NCBI GenBank assembly: GCA_013138855.1
Contig: WTBX01000302.1
Location: 1-14,248 of the forward strand
From: Methylococcaceae bacterium
Lineage (GTDB): Bacteria; Pseudomonadota; Gammaproteobacteria; Methylococcales; Methylomonadaceae
DNA: 14,248 nucleotides
Direction of reading: 5' to 3'
A model generated the notes under the pieces. The model did no database searches. It had not been told where the DNA came from and saw only the letters and a list, made by a program, of their open reading frames with translations. Of the stretch, positions 8,430-14,248 are shown piece after piece. Both the position numbers and the translations under genes were made by a program. Within the stretch, counting starts at the first letter, position 1, and each line of letters begins with the position of its first letter.

Positions 8430-9696
8430 AAAGGCTCTCCTGCCCGACAACGGCATTTAATGTTGCTAAGGCTTGATGTGCCTGCACAAAACTATGCCAA
8501 TATTGCATTTCATAATTAAACAAAGTAATTTCACTGCGAACTAGGTTTAAAAAATCAACTTGATTGACTTGATAACCTGACAGCATCGAAGCCACCGTTT
8601 GCCGTGCTTGCGGAATAATGCCTTTTTCAAACAACTCTATTTGTTGCGTGCTACGTCTGTAATCGCTATAGGCCGTTGAAATTTGTTTGCGCACCTGATT
8701 CCATAAATCCTGCAACGCATACACGCTCTGCAAAACTTCTGCTTTGCGTTGCTGAATGGCTTTATTCTGTTTGCTGTCTGCAAAAATCGGCACAGTCACG
8801 CTTAATTTCATACTCAAAAAATCATCGCGCCTATTGCCTTGCAAGGTATCATCGCGCCCTCCATAAAACGCGCCGATTTTAAAATCAGGATAAAGCTCTT
8901 CTTCGGCTAATTGCAAACGTGATTTTGCTACTTGAACTTGTTGCTGACCTGACGCTAACGCGGCTCTAAACTGTTGCGCTTGTTGATAAAGCTGATTTTC
9001 AGCACGCAATTTTTTAAACGCCGCCACCACGGTATCAGGCAATACAATAACTTGATTCGCTGGAAGATTTAACAAAGTATTTAACGCAGCAACGGCTTTT
9101 TCGCGCTGACTATTCCATATCAATTTTTGATCGAGTAATTTAGAGAGTTCTAACTGGGCTAATAGCACATCTTGTTGCAAACCTTCACCGACTTCATACT
9201 TAGTTCGTGCAATTTCAACAAACTGGCGTAATAAAATTTGGGTGCTATCAATAATATTTAACACCCTGTCCAAATAAAAAATTAACCACCATTGCTGTTT
9301 AACATCGCTGACTAATTGCAAACGCGCTTCATTCAAACTTTCCACCACCACTTTTCTTTCATCGGTTGCGACTTGTTCTCGTAAGGCTAATTTAGTGGGG
9401 AAAGGGATTTTTTGAGTAATGCCAAATTGCATCTGGGTCATGTTTTCCTGCCCTATATCAAAACTATCGACAGGTAAATTTAAGGCATTAAAACTGATTT
9501 CAGGATCGGGTAAAGCTCCACGTTGAGGAATAATCGCTTGCATCGCTTGTAAACGTGCATTGATTTGCGCCAGATTAGGATTCTCACTTAACGCGGTTGT
9601 TGAAGCGGACTCTAGCGTTAACAGCGTTTGCGCTTTAAGTGGAGTGATAAAACAAAAACAAACTATCCATAGATAGCGTTTATAAAAAACTAACAT
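8422..9696 (-). CDS. cusC: Outer-membrane efflux channel, TolC/CusC family
   Basis: A 424-residue outer-membrane factor that forms the exit duct of the CusCBA complex. The N-terminal signal peptide (FYKRYLWIVCFCFITPLKA) is probably cut after Ala22. There is no lipobox, unlike E. coli CusC, so it is not obviously a lipoprotein. Two repeated efflux-protein units follow, each with long helices and a strand pair (NPNLAQINARLQAM and ALPDPEISFNALNLPV in the first; LYPDFKIGAFYGGRD and FLSMKLSVTVPIFAD in the second), with coiled-coil helices around EQVATDERKVV and KQNKAIQQRKAEV. It is the first of three overlapping genes with cusB and cusA. The start is the ATG at 9696, with only a weak Shine-Dalgarno (GTGTGTGAA). 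The 307-base gap upstream to the small Cys/His gene holds a dyad and a miniature element. Confidence 0.9.
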   Translation of the reverse strand: MLVFYKRYLWIVCFCFITPLKAQTLLTLESASTTALSENPNLAQINARLQAMQAIIPQRGALPDPEISFNALNLPVDSFDIGQENMTQMQFGITQKIPFPTKLALREQVATDERKVVVESLNEARLQLVSDVKQQWWLIFYLDRVLNIIDSTQILLRQFVEIARTKYEVGEGLQQDVLLAQLELSKLLDQKLIWNSQREKAVAALNTLLNLPANQVIVLPDTVVAAFKKLRAENQLYQQAQQFRAALASGQQQVQVAKSRLQLAEEELYPDFKIGAFYGGRDDTLQGNRRDDFLSMKLSVTVPIFADSKQNKAIQQRKAEVLQSVYALQDLWNQVRKQISTAYSDYRRSTQQIELFEKGIIPQARQTVASMLSGYQVNQVDFLNLVRSEITLFNYEMQYWHSFVQAHQALATLNAVVGQESLYE

Positions 9697-9815
9697 AATA
9701 TTTCACACACGCTGAAAACTAGATCATTTCCAGTATTTTTAAATAAAAAATAGCCGTGTTCAGGCAACACAAAACAGAGCGATGCTTAAATTATTTTTTG
9801 AACACAAGTGATATG

Positions 9816-9836
9816 AACTGACAGAAGAAGTCAGTT
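9816..9836. promoter_or_regulatory. Perfect 7-bp dyad upstream of cusC
   Basis: AACTGAC, 7 bases, then GTCAGTT: a perfect inverted repeat about 120 bases upstream of the cusC ATG. It is either an operator or an intercistronic RNA hairpin. If the neighbouring miniature element and one copy of its duplication are removed, the dyad begins 13 bases past the stop of the small Cys/His gene, which favours an mRNA-processing or attenuation hairpin. There is no U-run, so it is not a classic terminator. Confidence 0.4.
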
Positions 9837-9848
9837 TAAAGAAATTAG

Positions 9849-9994
9849 GTATCTATTTTAAAAAACAGGGAAAAGCATAATAACGGAAACGCGACTTCTA
9901 GTCGCGCCGTGTATCCTTTCTATAGTTTGAGTTAATATGACTCGTGCGCGACTAAAAGTCGCGTTTCCAATACCCTGAAATTTAAAGTAGATAC
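9849..9994. mobile_element. 146-bp miniature inverted-repeat element A with 8-bp target duplication
   Basis: The left end GTATCTATTTTAAA...CAGGG and the right end (reverse complement GTATCTACTTTAAA...CAGGG) form 22-bp terminal repeats with few mismatches. GAAATTAG flanks it directly at 9841-9848 and 9995-10002, an exact 8-bp target duplication. Inside is an inverted pair of hairpins: GCGACTTCTAGTCGC (9891-9905) and its partner (9948-9962), each headed by GGAAAC. The left arm carries about 9 extra bases. There is no coding capacity, so a transposase elsewhere must have moved it. It sits one base beyond the stop of the Cys/His gene and 152 bases from cusC. The hairpin cores match those of the REPIN copies at 3665 and 14131, while the outer ends do not. 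Confidence 0.75.
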
Positions 9995-10003
9995 GAAATT
10001 AGG

Positions 10004-10366
10004 TTAGATAATGGGGGGTCTAAACTCAGGGGAATAAATAGAAGAGCTTAATAATGTGTTTTCAGAACGAAAATAAAGAGGCGTAACAACCACTGAATAT
10101 AAGTTGTTATGGCTAAGAAAGTGATGGGGATTACAAAGATGAAAACTGCAATGCATGGTTGCATGACACAGTTGCATATTCTTGTTTGAAGGCTTTAGTA
10201 AAGGCGAATCAATTGCTTTATCGCTAGATTCAAAAGAAGGAGAATCCATTATCATGCCTGTCTGTCCAGAGTCTAAACCATTTCCCAAGCAATGATTAAA
10301 CGCCGCCATCACAGGCATTGTTACCATCATTAAAATAAGAAAAAAACAGGTATAAAGCTTAGACAT
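10004..10366 (-). CDS. Small exported Cys/His/Met-rich protein, putative periplasmic metal binder
   Basis: A 120-residue protein of a family I cannot name. A signal peptide (KLYTCFFLILMMVTMPVMA) is probably cut after Ala21 or Ala22, so the mature protein is periplasmic. The centre is rich in soft-metal ligands: C67, H68, M71, H72, C73, H76, C78, H81, H82 and H86 (CHATMHCSFHLC, then HH and H), plus C26, M38 and M40 nearer the N-terminus. Spacing C-H-x2-M-H-C-x2-H-x-C suits Cu(I)/Ag(I) or Zn(II). It lies just upstream of cusCBA on the same strand and is probably its leading gene, possibly a chaperone or buffer playing the part of CusF, to which it is not obviously related. The ATG at 10366 has no clear Shine-Dalgarno. 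The metal role is inferred from composition and neighbours. Confidence 0.7.
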   Translation of the reverse strand: MSKLYTCFFLILMMVTMPVMAAFNHCLGNGLDSGQTGMIMDSPSFESSDKAIDSPLLKPSNKNMQLCHATMHCSFHLCNPHHFLSHNNLYSVVVTPLYFRSENTLLSSSIYSPEFRPPII

Positions 10367-10489
10367 TTTATTTTATACTAAAAATTAGCGAAGAACAGAA
10401 GGAATGTATCGTTCCATAAATAGAACTTTATAGCAACACTGATCTGATTGTAGCTAAATAATATATGAGGCAACTGTAATAGTAAACTA

Positions 10490-10509
10490 TCAAAAGAGTT
10501 CCCTTTTGA
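10490..10509. repeat. 20-bp palindromic repeat, copy 3
   Basis: TCAAAAGAGTTCCCTTTTGA, the third member of the family, with the same outer TCAAAAG/CTTTTGA bases. It lies 124 bases upstream of the Cys/His gene start, a placement like that of copy 2 ahead of the sensor kinase. No T-run follows. Confidence 0.6.
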
Positions 10510-10567
10510 CGTTCTATAAATGATTGTTCAGTTTTTAGATAAACCCAAGATCTTACTTTAACCAATC

Positions 10568-10670
10568 GTAAGTATTCACCTCCCCCTTTGGAAAAGGGGG
10601 ATTGAGGGGGATTTATTTAATAAAATCTCCCCTAACCCCTCTTTTTTTAAGAGGGGGACTGAACACTTAC
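10568..10670. mobile_element. 103-bp miniature inverted-repeat element B with 8-bp target duplication
   Basis: The whole element is one imperfect inverted repeat with arms of about 50 bp. The ends are GTAAGTATTCACC and, reversed, GTAAGTGTTCAG. It is flanked by exact 8-bp direct repeats AACCAATC at 10560-10567 and 10671-10678. Each arm is also a local hairpin: CCCCCTTT/AAAGGGGG (10582-10600) and CCCCTCTT/AAGAGGGG (10636-10656). GTAA-type ends with 8-bp duplications are typical of IS66-family elements, so an IS66-like transposase acting in trans is a reasonable guess. The right end enters the macro-domain gene and provides its stop codon. The hairpins may also terminate transcription of that gene. 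Confidence 0.8.
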
Positions 10671-11329
10671 AACCAATCAGGTATTTCTTCATCCGCCATC
10701 AAATCTTCCAGATTAATTTCATTCACATCACCCTCATTCTCAGAACCCTCAGCAGTAGACATTGAAGAGCTTTGTTTTTCAGAAGAATTAATGATTGCAG
10801 TAAAAACAGGATAATCATCCGTTAATAAACACAAGTAAATATTTTTTAGTCGGTGCTGATCATTCGCAAAATAACTTGTTACCGCATTTTTAAAAGCTTG
10901 AGCGCAAAGCTCTTTGGGAACAGCAAAAATCCCACTACTAATGGCAGGAAATGCAATCGAATCATAACGCTTCTGTTCTGCAAGTTGCAGACAATTAGCA
11001 ACCGTCTGCTCAATTTTTGCCTGCTCATCACCACAGCCATTACGGGGTCCTACCGCATGAATAACCGCTTTATAAGGCAAACGCCCAGCAGTCGTCGCAA
11101 CCGCAGAACACACCGCTAACAAACCTTGTTCAGCAATAATTTTATCACCTTCTGCTTCTAACGCTTCTCCTGCCTCAAACAAAATTTGTGCAGCCAAACC
11201 ACCCCCATGCGCTAAACCAGAATTAGCAGGATTAACAATGGCATCAACAGGCGCACCTAATAAGTCACCAGATGAAATAATAAATTGTGAATTATTATCA
11301 AAAAGAATTTTAGTCTCTAATTTACTCAT
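10667..11329 (-). CDS. Macro-domain (ADP-ribose-binding) protein with acidic C-terminal tail
   Basis: 220 residues. The macro domain covers about 8-182: GDLLGAPVDAIVNPAN (Asp22 for adenine, Asn33/Asn36), the HGGGLA loop 41-46, HAVGPR 91-96, and AFPAISSGIFAVP 126-138 for the diphosphate. Such domains bind ADP-ribose or hydrolyse ADP-ribosyl or O-acetyl-ADP-ribose groups in the cytoplasm. The NPAN plus HGGG form suggests the AF1521/MacroD-like groups. A flexible Ser-rich, then strongly acidic tail (183-220) ends in ADEEIPDWL, not part of the domain. The gene begins directly after the DUF5329 stop (TAAATG), so the two are translationally linked. Its last Leu codon (TTG) and TAA stop are completed by the terminus of miniature element B; before insertion the ending would have been PDWLK-stop. 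Confidence 0.88.
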   Translation of the reverse strand: MSKLETKILFDNNSQFIISSGDLLGAPVDAIVNPANSGLAHGGGLAAQILFEAGEALEAEGDKIIAEQGLLAVCSAVATTAGRLPYKAVIHAVGPRNGCGDEQAKIEQTVANCLQLAEQKRYDSIAFPAISSGIFAVPKELCAQAFKNAVTSYFANDQHRLKNIYLCLLTDDYPVFTAIINSSEKQSSSMSTAEGSENEGDVNEINLEDLMADEEIPDWL

Positions 11330-11692
11330 TTATTTTTCCTGTTGAACACGAAATTTTTGCAACTCACCTAATAACCAATCCTGAGTTTTAATTGCAGCCT
11401 GCTCAGGACAACTCACATAATAATACGTTCCTGACAAAGTGCTTTTAGTCGCTGAATATTTAATAAAATCTTCGGTATTTTTTATATCACCCTTAAAATA
11501 ATCATATTTTTTAAAAATATGCTCAACGGCTTCTTTACCTTTATGCTTTGAGCCATTTCTATTAATAATACATGGACTTTTTTTAATGAAATTTAATAAG
11601 TGTTCGACTTCCGCTATTTGTGAAGCAGGAATATCAGCAGATAAAGGAAAACAAACAAATGATAGCAAGAGACTGATAATATATTTATTCAT
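11330..11692 (-). CDS. DUF5329-family periplasmic protein
   Basis: A 120-residue protein with a signal peptide (KYIISLLLSFVCFPLSA, cut after about Ala19) and a short mature domain. The pattern EVEHLLNFIKKSPC, RNGSKHKGKEAVEHIFKKY, then TEDFIKYSATKSTLSGTYYYVSC fits the DUF5329 family as I remember it, including two conserved cysteines (C41 and C95) that could form a disulfide, and the RNG-S-x-H motif. The function of the family is unknown to me. The ATG at 11692 lies 33 bases downstream of the PilZ-like gene stop, and the gene ends directly at the macro-domain start codon, so all three are probably one transcript. It is odd that an exported protein is coupled so tightly to a cytoplasmic ADP-ribose-binding one. 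Confidence 0.75.
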   Translation of the reverse strand: MNKYIISLLLSFVCFPLSADIPASQIAEVEHLLNFIKKSPCIINRNGSKHKGKEAVEHIFKKYDYFKGDIKNTEDFIKYSATKSTLSGTYYYVSCPEQAAIKTQDWLLGELQKFRVQQEK

Positions 11693-11725
11693 AATAATTC
11701 ACTATGCAAACAAGTTAATACTCGC

Positions 11726-13327
11726 TTATAAATAAGATAATGTAATATGATTGACTAAAGGTGTTGAATTTAAAATATTACCTAATTTACAGGAAATCTT
11801 TTTATTTCTAAGTAATACAGAAATATCTTCTCCTACTTGATACTCATGTTCTCTATTATATAAAATACTAACATCATATTTGGGAGAGCCAAATAAAAAC
11901 AACTCCCACTCACTTGCTTCAAAACTGTCTTCTTTTTCTATTTGAATTAAGGTTGATTCTAGCCCTAACAGTTCAACATTAAATATTATGCCATCCTCCC
12001 TAATCGTTATTCGACGAATTAAACCAATTTCCAGCCTATTTCGTGAAGTGCGAAAATCAGGAATAATACCTATTACTTGCCCTATTTGTAATTCAATACC
12101 TGATTGCTGTTCCCAAAAAAGCTGATAACCCTCAATGCTACTACCAATAATTTGTAAATTTTTAATGAGAGAACTACTTTGTTGGACTTCGGAATCCACT
12201 TTATTTTCATCCCAATCAAGCATGAGTTGTAAACTGTCTATTTCATCCTCTTCCTTATCTTTGTGTTTAAAATCCGCTTTTTCTATACGATGCCTCTCTG
12301 TTTCCATTTTATCTTCTTTTTCAAGTAAAAAGTCGATAATATTGTAAATACCTATTAACGCATAACAGCTATATTTTTTATGGATCTGGGCTTGAGACTT
12401 ATCTTGTTGTTTTTCAATTACCCCCTTTATGACATATTTAAGTAATTCAATATTAACAGGGTGTTTATGTTTATTTTCTGTCTCTTCATAAATAAGAAAT
12501 TGAATGACTTTTATAATATAAACGATATTAATAAAACGTAAGCTTTGAGAAGGTTTTGTTGTTTCTGGTTTTAAAATTTCAGGCTGAATATCTTTTTCAA
12601 AATAAAAACCGACACCTCGGTTAAGTTCTTCCATTGACTCTTTTTTTAAATCAACATATTGTGCTATTTTTATAGCATAATTATCAATCTCTCTTATTTC
12701 TCTTGGTGTTAATTGATTGGTGTCAATAATATATAAAATAAGCACTTTCTTTAATAAAAGTGCAATGGAAAAAACACCCTCATCCATTTTTACCTTTACA
12801 TTCATCACTGTAAAAATTTCCGCATTACTATATAGGCGATAATACAACGGCCAAAATTCATTAGGAAGAGACTTATATATTTCGGAGTAATTTACTAAGG
12901 CATTATTTAAAGCTTGAAAACCTCTGCATATTGTTAATGCAATATGTTTTTTTGATAATTTAACAACACTATCAGCATTAATAATTTCATAATAAGATTT
13001 TGCTAACGCCATATAGGCATTACTAATAAGGTCTGCATACTCTTGATCCTGATCAGCTAATGGAAACTGAGATTTTATATAACTTTCTTGTAGCTTTACA
13101 CAAAGTCCTTTTAAACAAGTGTATATTTCAATTAAGGTGAATAATTTTTCTTTAGGTGTTAATTCTAATTGTTCAAAGTTTTCCAAGACTTCAAGAATTT
13201 CTTTGCTCAGAGCGTAGCTATCTTCAATACTTAAGGTATCTAACCAATATTTTGAAATTTTTAAAGACTCTAACCAGTCTAAAAATTCTTTTTTCTGACC
13301 ATTAAAAATAAAATTTGATGATGTCAC
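11726..13327 (-). CDS. Large helical protein with C-terminal degenerate PilZ-like domain
   Basis: 533 residues from a GTG at 13327, or 549 from a TTG at 13375. I prefer the GTG: AGG lies 8 bases ahead, and the N-terminus then begins just before FLDWLESLKIS, as in related proteins. Residues from the GTG are almost wholly alpha-helical to about 370, with an acidic, charged linker at about 335-385 (KEDKMETERHRIEKADFKHK onward). The C-terminal part at about 389-465 reads as a PilZ-type beta-barrel: LQIIGSSIEGYQLFW, IGQVIGIIP, LEIGLIRRIT, FNVELLGLEST. It resembles a gammaproteobacterial family of 550-700-residue proteins with this layout. The c-di-GMP motif is not intact: there is no RxxxR ahead and the D/NxSxxG box reads GSSIEG, so nucleotide binding is doubtful. 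It is the first gene of a cluster with DUF5329 and macro-domain genes. Confidence 0.65.
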   Translation of the reverse strand: MTSSNFIFNGQKKEFLDWLESLKISKYWLDTLSIEDSYALSKEILEVLENFEQLELTPKEKLFTLIEIYTCLKGLCVKLQESYIKSQFPLADQDQEYADLISNAYMALAKSYYEIINADSVVKLSKKHIALTICRGFQALNNALVNYSEIYKSLPNEFWPLYYRLYSNAEIFTVMNVKVKMDEGVFSIALLLKKVLILYIIDTNQLTPREIREIDNYAIKIAQYVDLKKESMEELNRGVGFYFEKDIQPEILKPETTKPSQSLRFINIVYIIKVIQFLIYEETENKHKHPVNIELLKYVIKGVIEKQQDKSQAQIHKKYSCYALIGIYNIIDFLLEKEDKMETERHRIEKADFKHKDKEEDEIDSLQLMLDWDENKVDSEVQQSSSLIKNLQIIGSSIEGYQLFWEQQSGIELQIGQVIGIIPDFRTSRNRLEIGLIRRITIREDGIIFNVELLGLESTLIQIEKEDSFEASEWELFLFGSPKYDVSILYNREHEYQVGEDISVLLRNKKISCKLGNILNSTPLVNHITLSYL

Positions 13328-13445
13328 GTTAACGACCTGTTCTGTGTTGTAACCGCACTTTCCTTGTTTCAGCAAATAAAGCGGTGAATTATGAGGTTTT
13401 CAAAGAAGATTTAATTCTATTATTTTTGCACTATTATTGTGCGGT

Positions 13446-13481
13446 TTTAATTATTATATTGTAGTCTAGTTTAGGTGAATA
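13446..13481 (-). promoter_or_regulatory. Candidate sigma-70-type promoter for the PilZ/DUF5329/macro cluster
   Basis: On the minus strand TATAAT (13458-13453) is a perfect -10 box, 17 bases downstream of TATTCA (13481-13476), a weak -35 box. It would start transcription near 13446, leaving a leader of roughly 70-120 bases. The region is AT-rich, so chance matches are possible. Confidence 0.35.
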
Positions 13482-13490
13482 TAACCGATA

Positions 13491-14078
13491 TTATTCCTGA
13501 TCTTGATGATTTCTGACCCAAAGAGAAAACATCATCATCGCCCAACCTCTAAAACTAATTTCAATACTTAAACAAAAGGCGATAAACCAACCTGCCGCTA
13601 CTGGCCATTGCTGCCAAAGCATAAATCCCATAATAATTGAAATCACGCCTAAAACTAGAGTAATCAATGTTTGCGGCAAATGTAAAGCATAAACTAAAGT
13701 AATACGAACGATTCCGCGAACAATTAAAAAAGCGGCTATCATCATACTAATTCTTATCGGCGTTTCAGTGACACTAAATATAATCAAAGCACCGATAACG
13801 GCATCTAAAACTCCGACTTGTAAATTTTGAAAGAATTCGCGCTGTTCTTTGGCAAAAAAAGCATCAAGACACTCCAATAAACCTAATGATAGGATAACCA
13901 TTCCACACAGTGGCAACCAAGAAAAAAACCGTGCCGACATCACTACAGCATCAGGTTGCACTAAACTAGCTAACGCCAATACCCCGCCCGTTAATAAAAT
14001 AATAGCACCTTGTACAAACAAGCGTTGCCAGTTCATTTCAAAGCGTTCAAAGTCGGAAAATATTTTAATTAGCTTCAT
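13491..14078 (-). CDS. HdeD/DUF308-family inner-membrane protein
   Basis: 195 residues from the ATG at 14078 (GTGGAC about 6 bases ahead). An in-frame GTG at 14108 would add ten residues. It has six hydrophobic helices, at roughly 21-40, 52-70, 83-102, 107-128, 132-150 and 155-180. The pattern matches the HdeD/DUF308 family: paired helices with short turns and a terminal SIEISFRGWAMMMFSLWVR segment (the family usually has a G-x-x-L-x-x-x-G-x-x-x-I-x-x-A-like pattern here). In E. coli HdeD is linked to acid resistance; for most members the role is unknown. It lies about 115 bases upstream of the PilZ-like cluster on the same strand and probably has its own promoter. The REPIN copy at 14131 lies just upstream. 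Confidence 0.8.
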   Translation of the reverse strand: MKLIKIFSDFERFEMNWQRLFVQGAIILLTGGVLALASLVQPDAVVMSARFFSWLPLCGMVILSLGLLECLDAFFAKEQREFFQNLQVGVLDAVIGALIIFSVTETPIRISMMIAAFLIVRGIVRITLVYALHLPQTLITLVLGVISIIMGFMLWQQWPVAAGWFIAFCLSIEISFRGWAMMMFSLWVRNHQDQE

Positions 14079-14130
14079 ATTTTTGTCCACGATCATCACG
14101 GAAGACACAAAAGATACTTTTAAAAATCGT

Positions 14131-14248
14131 AACTACTTAGCGCACATGGAGACGCGACTTTTAGTCGCGCACGAGACCTAAAAACATCTTCAAAATCTAT
14201 AAATTAGACAAATTCAAATAAGCTCGCTTTAAAATACATAGATAAAAC
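14131..14248. repeat. Second REPIN-like copy, cut by the window edge
   Basis: This is a near-identical direct repeat of 3665-3782 (118 bp, 5 substitutions). It includes the GGAG head at 14148, the hairpin GCGACTTTTAGTCGC at 14154-14168 and the full spacer up to the window end. The right inverted arm should follow just outside. It lies 50-odd bases upstream of the HdeD-like gene, in the same orientation as the copy at 3665, so the two bracket about 10.5 kb. Confidence 0.75.

Noticed and set aside
13351..13446. Inverted pair AACCGCAC / GTGCGGTT ahead of the PilZ-like gene
   Set aside because: Only 8 bp with an 80-base loop; expected by chance at this scale.
3665..14248. Composite transposon bounded by the 118-bp repeats
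   Set aside because: The repeats are in direct orientation, have no transposase, no target duplication, and look like independent REPIN insertions.
1..14248. CRISPR array, tRNA, rRNA or riboswitch
   Set aside because: No regularly spaced repeats, cloverleaf, rRNA-like stretch or recognisable riboswitch core was seen on either strand.

Overview
The window looks like a chromosomal piece of an AT-rich gammaproteobacterium. Codon use, the HdeD-like and DUF5329-like proteins and the abundance of small palindromic intergenic repeats recall Beggiatoaceae/Thiotrichales sulfur bacteria. That placement is an inference from style, not from a marker gene. All complete genes lie on the minus strand. No rRNA, tRNA, CRISPR array or transposase gene was seen.

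Layout from left to right. 1-138: 3' end of a plus-strand membrane protein. 139-634: non-coding, with a 20-bp palindrome. 635-3490: a 951-residue hybrid sensor kinase (CHASE3-like sensor, HAMP, FixL-type PAS, HisKA/HATPase, receiver). 3491-3973: repeat-rich spacer with a REPIN-like doublet. 3974-9696: a tightly overlapping tripartite efflux operon, cusC-cusB-cusA in transcription order, of the Cu(I)/Ag(I) HME-RND class. 10004-10366: a small exported Cys/His/Met-rich protein, probably the first gene of the same unit. 10667-13375: a three-gene cluster (PilZ-like helical protein, DUF5329 periplasmic protein, macro-domain protein). 13491-14078: an HdeD/DUF308 membrane protein. 14131-14248: the start of a second REPIN copy, cut by the window edge.

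The efflux genes form a coherent machine: CusA pumps, CusB links across the periplasm, CusC is the outer-membrane channel, and the small Cys/His/Met protein may hold metal in the periplasm. The macro-domain gene follows the DUF5329 gene with zero spacing, so those two are co-transcribed.

The most interesting material is between the genes. Two different miniature elements (9849-9994 and 10568-10670) each have terminal inverted repeats starting GTA, perfect 8-bp target duplications, and two self-complementary hairpins arranged as inverted arms. Both sit exactly at the 3' end of a gene. The second landed inside the last codons of the macro-domain gene, and its terminus now supplies the stop codon. 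Removing it on paper restores an ending one residue longer. A separate REP-like hairpin core (GCGACTTTTAGTCGC preceded by GGAG) occurs five times, and a 20-bp palindrome (TCAAAAGG...CCTTTTGA) three times.
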